A DNA stretch of 64,000 nt, from assembly GCA_018398585.1 (NCBI GenBank), contig JAGTTD010000024.1, positions 5,174,071-5,238,070 of the forward strand. Direction: 5' to 3'. Position numbers and translations under genes: made by a program. Under the pieces are notes generated by a model. That model was given only the letters and a program-made list of their open reading frames with translations. It was not told the origin of the DNA and ran no database searches. Position 1 is the stretch's first letter, and every line of letters starts with the position of its first letter. Source of the DNA: Simmondsia chinensis (lineage: Eukaryota; Streptophyta; Magnoliopsida; Caryophyllales; Simmondsiaceae). Positions 49,501 through 59,437 of the stretch are shown piece after piece.

Positions 49501-51604
49501 TCCTGGAAAGTCCTCGTATTGCACCCCTCAAGTTGGGGTTTCTCGGACCCTGAAGGGGAAAGGCTGCATCCATCCCCCCCCCCCCCCCCCCCCCCGCGCG
49601 TCCCTACTTAGGTGGGAGCCTTTGGGGCACTGGAAATGTTGTTGTTACTTTATCATTTATATCAATTTGAATTATTTATTAAGAAAATTTATTAACTAGG
49701 ATCAATCAGAACACAAGTTATCAAACACGACTCACAAATAGTAAAAAATATAAATCATAAAAGAAATATATATATATCAGAAATTCTTGAAAAAAAATTA
49801 TAAAAAAATTAAAATAAACACCAAAAAATTAAAAAAAAAAAAAACAAATTGACCAACTTTGCATATCTTTTCAGTAGAGATTATAATGAAATATGAAAGA
49901 CACCAAAGAGAAAAAATATAATAGATATTGGAAATAGTATTTTTCTAAATGATACAAAAGCTTAGAATTTTAAAATATGTATGAACTAAAAAAAATATGT
50001 ATATAATTTCTAAAATATATAATCAATTATAATTTTAGATAAATTTATATTATTTTAAAAGGAAAAATATGCATATCTTTCCAATAAGTTTGACAAATAT
50101 GACTCTATTAACAAAGATAATCAACTAAGAAATTGAAGTATTGACAAAACAAATTTTCGCAGGCCTCAAAGTCTAAATATGCATAATTTTACTCAGTAAT
50201 AGATTTTTTAATTAAATAATACAATCAACAATAATTTGAGATTATAATTGGGTTCAAAAATATATAATTAAGTATAATTTTAAGAAGCTTATATTATTTT
50301 AAAAGAAAGATATACATATCTTTCTAATAAGTTAGACAAATATGACTTTATCAAATGAGGAATTAGATAAATGATATCTAAATAAGTATGGAAGTAAACT
50401 TTATGAACTAAGGAGATTAAGTATTAATAAAACAAATTTCCGTAAGACCTTGAAGTCTAAGTATTAATAGTTACTAGGTTTCTGGTAAAATTATATAATA
50501 CGTTCAAGTACAACTTGAAATTACAATCAGGTTTTTTATAAAATAAAATGATGGCAAACGAAAAACCTAACCCCAAAAAGTAATATTAAACTCGATAAAT
50601 AAGCCTAATTTAACCTGATAATTTATTTCTTAAACTAAAAGAAATACAATTCAAAGAGCAATATTGTATATATTAAATTCAATTTATTATACTCAAATGA
50701 TATAAAATTATTAATATGAAAAATTAATTATTTAATATTAGTTTTATAACCCAATTACATCTTTCATATTACTTAATATGCAATTTAAATACAATAATTT
50801 GATATTTAGATGCCAAAAATCCAAAAAAAATAAAAATAAAAAGGGTTTAATGTTTAAACCGCTGTTTGATTTTTCTCCAACAAAAAAATTATCCTCATTC
50901 ATTTATTTGTATTGCTCAAACAAAATATAGCAAATTATCGACTGCAAATACTATTTTAGAGTTTTGGGGGGAAAAAAATTGAAGCAATAACATTTCATAA
51001 GTGATTACATTGCACAAATATTTGAATTCAACCGTGCATCGCCCGGGAAATAGCTAGTGGTATATGATAAGCATCATATTCATGAATGTGACTGGAATGT
51101 AAACTCAACATGTTAATTATATGTTAGTGAGAAATGAAGACAGAAACATACTGTAGGAGATGGTGTGCCAGCTTTCAAGAATACCATGTTTACTGAAACC
51201 ACTTCTCCCTCAGCCTTCAAACCAGTCTTTACCATATCAAACTGTGATGCACGAAATCTCCGCACACTCTCAATACTCTTCAACAAATTTTCCATGGCAC
51301 TGTTGTCATACAACTTCGCCCCGTGTCCAGGTGCCCCTCTAGACTTGATTACCAACCACCAGGGCGACCTCTCTCCATAAAATGCTCGATAATTGTCATC
51401 TGTTGATGCTAATCCCTCATCAAGTACAATACCAACATTCATTTGCTTGAACACATCAGACTCAACAAGCTTTTCAGCCCCATCATGTCCTCCAATCTCT
51501 TCATCCGGCACAAAGGACAAATACACGGTTCGCGTTGGCTCAAACCCAGAATTTTTCAGCTTACGAATAGCTTCCAAGTACTGCAAACCCACACATTTCA
51601 TATC
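40509..51604 (-). CDS. Aminoacylase-1 (M20 peptidase family), last four exons, with C-terminal KDEL
   Basis: Aminoacylase-1 hydrolyses N-acyl-L-amino acids to the free amino acid and a carboxylate, using two zinc ions. Exons are 51604-51152, 48912-48775, 42463-42224 and 40622-40509. All are phase 0 with GT-AG borders, 314 residues in total, about the C-terminal 70% of the family length. Motifs: YLSFVPDEEIGGHDG (catalytic Glu pair), GIVLDEGLAS, SRGAPGHGAKLYDNSAMENL (dimerisation-domain His), GFVMNLQPSEAEAGFDIRVP, PEIFPASTDARYFREIGVPA, IGFSPMANTPILLHDHNE (zinc His), then NTDYKDEL and TAA. KDEL is an ER-retrieval signal, implying an ER/secretory location if the unseen N-terminus has a signal peptide. 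The 5' exons are not visible; they must lie beyond 64000 or be lost. Introns contain a copia element (42969-48022) and a 5S-derived SINE. Confidence 0.92.
41311..41950 (+). repeat. Two related dispersed-repeat fragments in the last aminoacylase intron
   Basis: 41311-41410 and 41770-41945 both contain AAAAGGTTGGC, GAATTGGGTGCAA-TAATT and CAC-CA-TGG-TC words in the same order. The second continues with GACTTCCGAGTGGGTGGTCG. They look like copies of one short repeat, possibly SINE-derived. No target duplication was identified. Confidence 0.45.
42969..43459 (-). repeat. Left LTR of second copia element (3' LTR) with GATCGATC repeats
   Basis: 491 bp. It has five CGATCGATC units at 43288-43402. 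It lacks a stretch around AAGGATTTACGTGG that the right LTR keeps, and has an extra 34-bp or so of GATCGATC sequence. Confidence 0.93.
43548..47538 (-). pseudogene. Copia gag-pol polyprotein, almost intact
   Basis: Starts at ATG 47538 (MVLRIDTMASGIKTEVEKFN) just inside the primer site. An open frame of 843 codons covers gag (WEKLLDMFCHKSVSNKL), the CCHC knuckle CHYCHKKGHIKKDC, protease WVMDSGCSFHVT, integrase zinc region (LWHMRMGHIGDKALS, HCIYGKQ), core (DYIHSDLWGP, LRTDNGLEF, CTSRPQQNGVAERLNRTLLE) and KVFGCPAYAYV. A TAG at about 45004-45006 replaces the usual W of TWELVKPP. RT follows (GCKWVFKRKEG, LDVKTAFLYGELEESIFM, YVDDMLIAA), with a frameshift near 44415, then ILGMEIHRDREAG. A TGA near 44073 precedes RNase H (VGYVDSDYGGDLDKRKSTSG, STIEAEYMAVTEA, HIDVKHHFIRDLI). 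Three lesions only: a young but inactive copy. The integrase zinc region reads CIYGKQ where CxxC is expected, so one cysteine may be lost. Confidence 0.93.
47554..48022 (-). repeat. Right LTR of second copia element (5' LTR)
   Basis: 469 bp. Only two CGATCGATC units plus one mutated unit (CGATTGATC) at 47886-47960, against five in the left LTR. Otherwise near-identical to 42969-43459. Confidence 0.93.
49417..49646 (+). mobile_element. 5S rRNA-derived SINE with RTE LINE tail
   Basis: 49417-49528 is a 5S rRNA sequence lacking only a few 5' bases: GCACCGGATCCCATTAGAAC, TCCGAAGTTAAGCATGCTTG, GGCGAGAGTAGTATCAAGAT, GGGTGACCTCCTGGAAAGTC, CTCGTATTGCACCCCT. The internal pol III control region is retained. 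Directly after it come CAAGTTGGGGTTTCTCGG, GGGGAAAGGCTGCATCCATC, a C run, CCTACTTAGGTGGGAGCC, GGGGCACTGG and TTG repeats (49638-49646), colinear with the 3' tail of the LINEs at 19627 and 24699. No target duplication was found, but the sibling at 2881 has one. It lies in an aminoacylase intron, antisense. It is not a functional 5S gene: it has a base change in the 3' stem and no separate terminator. Confidence 0.85.
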
Positions 51605-51650
51605 CTACAATCATGGCATTTGTTGGGATTAGCCTGCTATTGAAAATTAA

Positions 51651-52007
51651 TTGTTTGGCAACAATGTAAAGGGGGTTAAAAGCGGGGTCAAGATAATGGG
51701 GGATAAACTCTTATCCTTACCACTGTTTGGCAAAATTTTTTGAGTAAAAGGAGGTAATGGGCCATTTTCTTTACTCTCAATTTGGGGAAAGAGGGGGGAG
51801 GGCAGATTTTTAAAAAATTTGGACAATTTTGCCTTAATTTTAACCATAACTCTCTTTGCCCTTATCCTTTTACCCAATTGCCAAACAAAGGTAACTCATT
51901 TACACCCCTTTCCTTTACTTGCTCTATTAAACATATCCAAGCAAGAGTTGTATAATACCTCACACTCTTTTATCCCTCTTTATCTCCTTTACCCAATTGC
52001 TAAACAA
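51651..52007. mobile_element. MITE with TTGTTTGGCAA ends in an aminoacylase intron
   Basis: Ends TTGTTTGGCAAC and TTGCTAAACAA are inverted (10 of 11). TAA flanks both sides (51648-51650, 52008-52010), the 3-bp duplication expected of PIF/Harbinger-type MITEs. Internally the end motif recurs (CTGTTTGGCAAAATT at 51723; AATTGCCAAACAAAG at 51877). 357 bp, non-coding. Confidence 0.7.
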
Positions 52008-52134
52008 TAAGAAACATAGAACATCGATGCAAATGCTGATAGTAGCCTCATAGTGCGCACATATTGGAAATTGATGCCCCAAAAAAGAAAAAGAAAACAT
52101 GCGTTTGAAAAATCATTGTAAGGAAAGGTTGGGC

Positions 52135-53041
52135 GTTTCTACCATACAGAAAAAAAGTAATTATGTATGGTAGAAATGGATGGGTTACCTCGGCTCAGCA
52201 GGTAACCACAAAAAAAAAAAAAAAAAAAAAAAAAAAACACTTTAATCTTTCCTATTTTTGTATGGTAATCTTTTAAATTTTTTTAAATTTAATTATTAAT
52301 GAGTATTATATGAAAAATGAATAATTATATATATTAATTAAATAGGATAATTAAAAATATATTAATTAATTAGGATAATTATACATTTTTATTTAATTTA
52401 AATATGATAGTAATGACATAATAAATTAAAAATTTATTGGTTCGAAAAAGAAATTCAATGGTTAAATTAACAAATGTTAATTAATTTTATATAAAAATTT
52501 ATTGGTTCGAAAACGAAATTAAGTGGTTAAAAATAACAAATGTTAATTAATTTTATGTACTAATACTATTTAAAAAAATACTAAACATAATTATATTAAA
52601 TTTTTGAGTAAATGATTGGCGATTTTGAATACATTGGTGATGACTTTGAGTATATGGATGGTAATTTTAAATACTTCGGTGGTGATATTGAGTACATGAG
52701 ATCTTGAGAACATACGTTGTGTGTCGACACACATACATTTGTTTTGCTTTCTGGATTGTGAGTCGACACACATACTCTGTGTGTCGACACACAGTTTGTA
52801 TCAGTTGAATGGTGATCTGGAGTATGTTGTTGGTGATTTTGAGTACGTGACTGTGTGTCGACACATAGACTTTGTGTGTCAACACACAATACTACCACAA
52901 ATGTACCCAACTTCACATGTACACAAGACGAAATGCATGTGTGTCGACACAAAGTTTGTGTCGACACACATATGTACTCAATAACACCAATATTGTACTT
53001 ATATTGACCAGTAATGTACTCAAAATCACCATCTACGTACT
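52135..53041 (+). repeat. Left inverted arm
   Basis: Starts with a perfect 12-bp hairpin, TTTCTACCATAC (52136-52147) against GTATGGTAGAAA (52165-52176). A poly(A) run (52210-52238), AT-rich DNA, and from 52610 on tandem GGTGATTTTGAGTACAT-type units mixed with about seven GTGTCGACAC palindromes follow. Confidence 0.85.
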
Positions 53042-53129
53042 CAAAATCATCACCCAAGTACTCAAAACCACCAACCACGGACTCAAAGGCAAAGATAACA
53101 TGGGTGTCGACACACAAAATACAGTTAAA

Positions 53130-53412
53130 GCCCAAAATTTCCCTCATTCGTCGTGTTCTTTCTCTCTCTCTCCCCTCTCGCTCGAACCCTAAATTCTACT
53201 TCAACTCAAAATCTTGCCAAAGTCATCAATTTCTCACAAATCTCGTTCAAATTTTTATTACAAATCAGGTTTCTATCTACAGTTTAACATCAAAATCTTT
53301 GATTTTTGTCAAAAATTCAGCTTTTTTCACAAACCCTAACTCAAAATCGAACCACCCAAATGTTTACTTAAGTTTGCTTGCTTTTCTTTACTTTTCTTGC
53401 TACTCTAAGTAA
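53130..53412 (+). other. Leader-like segment inside the fold-back element
   Basis: TTCTTTCTCTCTCTCTCCCC and CGAACCCTAAATTCTAC words look like the 5' UTR of a plant gene. An open frame continues to 53412 but is low-complexity and unrecognised. It may be captured host DNA or the element's own promoter region. Confidence 0.3.
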
Positions 53413-53810
53413 AAATTTGTCTTAAAATTTCATTATCCCTAATAGTTTTTGGACAAATCTTAAAATTTCACTTTACTCCACCAAACCCTATCCCCAACCT
53501 TGAAATTTCTATGATTTTTTTTTTTTTTAACCAAGAAACTACTTCAAAAATGAATCTCTTATGTCCTCTGCTTCATCACTCCCCCCCCCCCCCCCCCCCC
53601 CCCCCCGCCAACCCTTTCCTTCACATCCTCCTTTATACATGAGTTGGGCCTTACACCAAATCACATTTTACGCATTATGATTTATGAACAAGAGAAACTA
53701 ACATACATGGTTCAGCACTCATGACCGTCCTTGAAGATATGTGAAACACAAAGTCCAATGTTCTTCCATTGAAGAGAAACGCAATCCTCTTCTGGAATAT
53801 TCATTCTTCC

Positions 53811-53926
53811 ATTGGAGTTCCCAAATTGTTTTATCAAGGAGGTGGCATGCCACCATTTGAGTTCCTTAATTGGAATTCCCAAATTGTTTAATCAAGGAGG
53901 TGGCATATCACCATTGGAGTTCCTTA
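53811..53926 (+). repeat. 58-bp tandem duplication
   Basis: Two units, 53811-53868 and 53869-53926. Each starts ATTGGA-TTCCCAAATTGTT, continues AATCAAGGAGGTGGCAT and ends GAGTTCCTTA, with a few substitutions. Confidence 0.85.
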
Positions 53927-54119
53927 AAAATATGTCCCAAGTGGTCTATATCGCAGGCAAACTCACCGTCCCTACGATCATCCGTTTGACCGGACAAATC
54001 GTACCATGGTGACATTAGTATTTCTACGTGCTTCATTCAAAAACACTTATGCCATCAAGGTCGAGTAAAAAAAAAAAAACAAATGCATAAGAAGTAAGTA
54101 CATTATTGAAGTTACAGAA

Positions 54120-54770
54120 TTACATCAAAGTTTTTGCAATGCAATGTTCTCACGCGAGCATGAAAAACATTTCTAACAGTTGGCTTGGTCAAAGGATCAA
54201 CCACCATCTTGCTCGTAGAAATGTACTTAAAGGACGATTTCTCCCGGCCTAACAATTTCTCTAATGTAGTGATAACGGGTCTTGCTATGTCAGCTTGCGG
54301 TGGAATTTTGGGTCTTTTACATTTTCCTTTGCAGCTACATTATTGTAAAGCATCACAAGAAGATCCTTAGCAACATTTCTTGTAGGAAGTTCTCTGTCAC
54401 GCTGCCTCTTGGGCTATAGCACAACCTGCTACTTCTTGTGATTCCATTGTAGATAGCGCAATGCAATCTTGCTTTTACTGTAGTAAGAAATGGGCCCCAA
54501 GGATGAACAATATCTTGAGATGGATGTACACTTATTGTGACCACTACCCCAATCTACATTATTGTCTCTTTTTAGTCTCAAGTCACCACCACCTTGGTGT
54601 GAAAAGACTAAATATCTGCTACGACAAAAGTATCAGGAGATCTTCTTGATAGCCTGTTAATAGCCTTGTCCAAGATTACTTTGGTATCAATTGACTAAAC
54701 CGAAAATGTCCAAATGCGTACAAATATAGTACATTGAGTTGCCTACTACACTTGCATATGGAATACGGAT
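54120..54770 (-). pseudogene. Decayed Ty1/copia RNase H region inside the fold-back element
   Basis: On the minus strand, across many stops and shifts: YQSNLGQGY (family YQSNPG), VDWGSGHNKCTSISRY (family DADWG...KSTSGY), GPISYYSKSKIALRY, VMLYNNVAAKEN (family CDN-AA) and DPKFHRK. The order fits the RT-RNase H end of a copia element different from the others in the window. Confidence 0.65.
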
Positions 54771-55064
54771 TTGTACTCAAAAAAAAATTTGCAGTCTGAA
54801 ATTAAATGTCCAATGAACATAAATAAAGTTATTTATTCGAAAAAATATATAATACAATTAGAAAATGGAGCACAAATGATTTACCGACCAATATTTTTTC
54901 TTCAATATACTCCAAATCACCAAATACCCACTTGCATTGTGAAGGAATTAGTTCTAAAGATTGAGAGAAAAAACAAGATCGGGAGATTTGAGTTTACATC
55001 AGCCACATTTCATTTAAATGTTAGGCGGGTCAATTTAATGCTTAATCCTTAAATTTTCAACAAC

Positions 55065-55870
55065 AGTTATGTGTGTCGACACACATGTTTTATGTACTCA
55101 ATATCACCACCCATGTACACAATATTACCAAAAAGTACCCAACATCAGCAACGTGTGTGTCGACACATTTTCTTTTTCCCCTTAAACCTGCTTTCTGTAT
55201 GGTATTTGTGTTGACACACAGCTGTGTACTCAATATCACAACAACTGTACTCATGTCACTACTTATGTACTCAAAATCACTACCCATGTACACATTATTA
55301 TCACTAATGTACCAAACTTCATCGTTCCGAATACCTGCTGTGTGTGTCGACACACACAATACGTGTTTCGACACACAATCACTCTTTGTGCCCACTATAA
55401 TACATGTGTCGACACATAAGTTACTTTCATGAATTGCTGAATTTGAGTCCATGAAAGGTCACTTTGAGTACATTTGTGGTGTTGTTGAATACTTAGGTAG
55501 TAATGTTGAGTACATGTCGATATTGAGTACATTAGTGGGTGATTCTGAGTACATAGTGTACATTAATGGTGTTGTTAAGTACATGCATGGTGATGTTGAG
55601 TACATGTTGATATTGAGATTAGATTGAATATACATTATTCGGTATATACGTTATTTGGTACAGTATATGCCATATATAAGTTAGACTAAATAAAATTTGA
55701 GTTAGACTGAATAAAATTTGTACTTGGGTGGTGATTTTACTAAATGTACTTAAAATAAGCAACTTGTACTCAATTGCGAGAATATGTGTGGTGGTTTTGA
55801 GTACAATGAGTGTATGTCGACACACAGGAGCAAAAAACCAAAACGAAATGTCTTATAAGGAGAAAATCAA
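55065..55870 (+). repeat. Extra palindrome/spacer repeats in the right part of the loop
   Basis: GTGTCGACAC-type palindromes at about 55072, 55155, 55342, 55365, 55405 and 55813 alternate with TGTACTCAAAATCACTACCC-like units (55250-55320) and, in opposite orientation, GGTGATGTTGAGTACAT units (55440-55620). This block has no counterpart in the left half. Confidence 0.75.
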
Positions 55871-56742
55871 GTACGTAGATGGTGATTTTGAGTACATTAC
55901 TGGTCAATATGAGTACAATATTAGTGTTATTGAGTATGTACGTGTGTCGACACAAACTTTATGTGTCAGCACACATGCACTTCGTCTTGTGTACATGTGA
56001 AGTTGGGTACATTTGTGGTAATATTGCGTGTCGACACACAAAGTCTATGTGTCGACACACAGTCACGTACTCAAAATCACCAAGAAGGTGCTCAAATCAC
56101 CAACAACGTACTCCAAATCACCATTCAACCAATACAAACTATGTGACGACACATAGAGTATGTGTGTCGACACACAATTCAGAAAGCAACACAAATGCAT
56201 GTGTGTCGACACAAAATACATGTGTGTCAACACACAACGTATGTACTTAAGATCACATGTACTCAACATCACCACCAAAGTACTTACAATTATCACCCAT
56301 ATACCCAAAGTCATCACTAATGTACTCAAAATCACCAACCATTTACTCAAAAATTTAATTTAACTATGTTTAGTGTTTTTTTTAAATAGTATTAGTTACA
56401 TAAAATTAATTAACATTTGTTAATTTTAACCACTGAATTTCTTTTTCAAACCAATAAATTTTTAATTTATTATGTCTTTACTATTATATTTAAATTAATT
56501 AAAATTGTATAATTATTCTAATTAATTAATATATATAATTAATTATTTTTTATATAATACACATTAATAATTAAATTTAAAAAAAAAAAAAAAGAGTACC
56601 ATACAAAAATAGGAGAGATTAAAGTGTGTTTCCTTTTTTTTTTTTTTTTTTTCCCCCTAGTTACCTACTGAGCACCTGTAACCATCCATTTCTACCATAC
56701 AGAATTTCTTTTTTTTTTTCTTTTTGTACGGTAGAAACACCC
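55871..56742 (-). repeat. Right inverted arm
   Basis: Inverted copy of 52135-53041. It ends with the hairpin TTTCTACCATAC (56689-56700) against GTACGGTAGAAA (56726-56737). It has about nine palindrome units, several mutated at the centre (TGTCAGCACA, TGTGACGACACA). Confidence 0.85.
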
Positions 56743-57069
56743 GTTGGGCACTATAAAACTACACGCAACCTTCTATATATTATTTTACACTAATCCATGT
56801 TTGTGATTTAATGAAATCTAACTCACTATTGCTTTTTTCCAACTCAAAATGCAACTAGACTTTCTGATGAATTGCTAGGATGGCACTTTTAAATTGGCTG
56901 CTAATTGCTAAAACATGTTGAATGTATGCCAAGATATATACGACAAGTGCATGACGGGCACCTGAAGACATTTTGGTGCATTATTAGGTGCAATTAGCAC
57001 TTTGCAATGAAATAAATTCTTGATATATATCCCTTAATTGGTAGTTTTGTAGAGCAGGTAGGTTTGTTG
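56743..57069. other. Spacer between fold-back element and copia LTR
   Basis: AT-rich; no exon of the aminoacylase gene or other feature was recognised. Confidence 0.4.
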
Positions 57070-57787
57070 TGTTGGGGAAAACGACTTATTTCCCTCTTTG
57101 TGTTAATCAAATAGGCAATCACATAAACCGCCACAAATCACAATCAAGAATGGAACAACGATCAAACAAATCAACCCACAAAAAAACAAAAGAAAGAGAC
57201 ACACAATTTTTCCGTGGAAAACCCCTCCAATGTGAAGGGTAAAAACCACGGGACCATCAATAAACGATACCTTCTTCCACTATCACCAAATCACAAGTGG
57301 GTACACCAATTTATCTTCTCTAGGCCAAGCTAGAGGCATACAATACATCAAGAATGATCTTGGAACAACAAATCTTCCAACAATCTCACCCTAAGGTGGA
57401 AAACATCAAAAATTGATAGGAGTTAGGGCTGAGCGAAATACCGACTTTGGAGAGGCAAAATGACAATCTAACCGTTGGATATGAAGATCAAGATGCCAGG
57501 AACAACATACTAAAATTTCATCCCGATCAGAGAACGTCTGAGCATCGATTGGTCCGGGAAAGCTCCTGTGCAGCTCTTTCTCTCTCTTGCGATTTTTCTC
57601 TCTCTCTCTCTGCGGGTTTTTTTTTTTTTGTTGCTTACTGCAGAATTTTTTTTTACCCTAAAAGCCCCCCCCCCCCCCCCCCCCCTTTTATTTATTTATT
57701 TATGGAGTACAGTTGGGCCAAAACAAATAACAAAGCCCAAATATGATATTGGGCTTCATCCTCCAAATTGGAGGAAAAAACCGAACA
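57070..57787 (-). repeat. 3' LTR of copia copy A
   Basis: 718 bp. It contains a C run (57665-57688 on plus), a GAGAGA tract, and the CAACGGTTAGATTGTC segment that is inverted-repeated in copy B's LTR. Confidence 0.85.
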
Positions 57788-59430
57788 AACCTCCCCCTCA
57801 CTCCAACTTAGGAGGATCAACCAAACCAGCTCTCTTTCTGCAAGCAACGAGACTCTCCTTTGGTAAGGCCTTCGTGAACATGTCCGCACCATTGTCCTTG
57901 GTGTGGATCTTCTCAAGCTGAAACGACTTGGACTCTAACATATCTCGAATCCAATGATATCTTTGACCAAGGTGCTTGGTTCGATAATGATAAATCGCAT
58001 TCTTGGCAAGGTAGATGGCACTATGACTATCACAGTATAAGACATATTTTTCATGCTTCACACCGAGTTCCTGCAAGAAATTCATCATCCATATCAACTC
58101 TTTACCAGCTTCAACTGCTACGATATACTCCGCCTCAATAGTTGATAATGCAACACATTTCTTCAATTTTGATTGCCAAGACACGGCTCCCCCTGCAAAT
58201 GTCATCAGGTACCCTGAAGTAGACTTACAGGAATCAATTTCTCCAGCCATATCTGCATCTGTGTAACCAGCTAACACCGGCTTTCCCGGGTCAAAACATA
58301 AACACACACCAGAAGTACCTCGAAGATACCGAAGGATCCATTTCACAGTTGCCAATGATCTTTACCCAGATTTGACATGAAGCGGCTAACCACCCCAACA
58401 GCATGTGCGATGTCCGGTCTAGTGCATACCATGCCATACATCAAGTTTCCCACAGCGGATGCGTAGGGAACTTTCATCATCTCTTCTTTGTCTTTTTCAC
58501 TTGTAGGACATTGATCCGAACTCAATCTCATATGACCTGCAAGTGGAGAACTCACGGGTTTAGCCTTACTCATGCTAAATCTCTCTAGCAACTTCTCGAT
58601 GTATCTTCCTTGTGATAGCCACAACTTCATATCTCTTCTATCACGAAAGATCTTCATGCCTAAGATCTGCTTTGCAGGACCAAGGTCCTTCATTGCAAAG
58701 GACTTACTCAATGCACTCTTCAAATTTGCAATCTTCTTAACATCACGACGTACAATCAACATGTCATCAACATAAAGTAGGAGAATAAGAAAATCACCCT
58801 CAGCATAGTTCTTCACAAACACACAATGATCAGCATGTGTCTTGTGGAAGTCATGATCAACCATGAATGACTCAAATTTCCTGTACCATTGCCGAGGTGC
58901 TTGTTTTAATCCATACAAGCTCTTCTTCAACTGGCATACAAGATTCTCTTTTCCCTTAACCTGAAAACCCTCAGGTTGCTCCATGTAAATCTCTTACTCT
59001 AGGCCACCATGTAGAAATGGATCCATACAAGCAGCCAAACTGAGAACAACTCTGATTGAAGACATCTTCACTACTGGAGAAAAGATCTCATCAAAGTCAA
59101 TACCTTTCTTCTGACTAAAACCCTTCACAACCAATCGCGCCTTATACCTTGGTTGTGAGCTATTCTCTTCACTCTTCAATCTGAACACCCACTTGTTCTT
59201 GAGTGCTCTCTTACCTTTAGGCAACTTCACTAGGTCAAAAGTGTGATTATCATGCAAGGACTTCATCTCATCTTCCATGGCGTTGTACCACTCATCACGG
59301 TTCACATGTGACACAGCCTCCTTATAGCTCTCTGGTTCTCCCCCATCAGTCAACATCACAAACTCATTTACTGAATATCTGGAAGAAGGTTGTCTCTCTC
59401 TGGTGGATCTCCTCAACATCACATACTCAT
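57070..59430 (-). mobile_element. 3' half of a Ty1/copia element (copy A), fused head to head with copy B
   Basis: The LTR 57070-57787 is complete on the minus strand: it starts TGTTCGGTTTTTTCC after a purine tract GTGAGGGGGAGG and ends CGTTTTCCCCAACA. RT and RNase H lie inward of it. The copy stops at about 59416-59430, where it meets the LTR of copy B in opposite orientation; gag, protease, integrase and the 5' LTR of this copy are missing. Confidence 0.88.
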
Positions 59431-59437
59431 GTGACAA
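57798..59437 (-). pseudogene. Copia RT and RNase H of copy A
   Basis: Reading leftward: [60 protein letters not shown], then a deletion of about 30 bp relative to copy B (59016-59025, where GEQLDVKTA should be), a stop (TAA) after FLHGGLE, MEQPEGFQVKGKENLVCQLK, LYVDDMLIVRRDVKK (catalytic DD present), ILGMKIFRDRRDMKLWLSQG, MVCTRPDIAHAVG, a frameshift near 58350, and RNase H AGYTDADMAGEIDSCKSTSG, CDSHSAIYLAKNAIYHYRTK and ADMFTKALPK. Clearly inactive. Confidence 0.9.

Larger units (their letters stand above)
52135..56742. mobile_element. Fold-back / Mutator-like non-autonomous element with inverted arms of about 0.9 kb
   Basis: The left arm 52135-53041 and right arm 55871-56742 are inverted copies along their whole length, by eye about 85-90% alike. 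GTTGGGC follows the right end (56743-56749) and precedes the left end (52128-52134); this 7-bp direct repeat, within a possible 9-bp site, may be the target duplication. Long inverted arms and a duplication near 9 bp are typical of MULEs, but no transposase was found. The 2.8-kb loop contains a pyrimidine-rich leader-like segment (53130-53260, with AACCCTAAA), a 58-bp tandem duplication, a C run and copia debris. The inner arms and loop edge carry dozens of TGTGTGTCGACACACA and GGTGATTTTGAGTACAT-like units. Confidence 0.8.

Noticed and set aside
49417..49528. Functional 5S rRNA gene or Cassandra-type LTR
   Set aside because: Single copy, missing 5' bases and fused directly to a LINE tail. No LTR ends (TG...CA) surround it, so a SINE explains it better.
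52596..53147. Long frames with repeated CVDTQ/CVSTH peptides (also at 11430-11672, 16534-16830, 55090-56350)
   Set aside because: They are translations of the palindrome TGTGTGTCGACACACA in several frames, open by composition, not genes.
52721..56240. CRISPR-like array of palindromes and spacers
   Set aside because: Eukaryotic nuclear context, irregular spacing, degenerate units and inverted arrangement; no cas genes.
52128..56749. Exact 9-bp Mutator target duplication for the fold-back element
   Set aside because: Only 7 bp (GTTGGGC) match; the outer two bases differ, so I report it as possible only.
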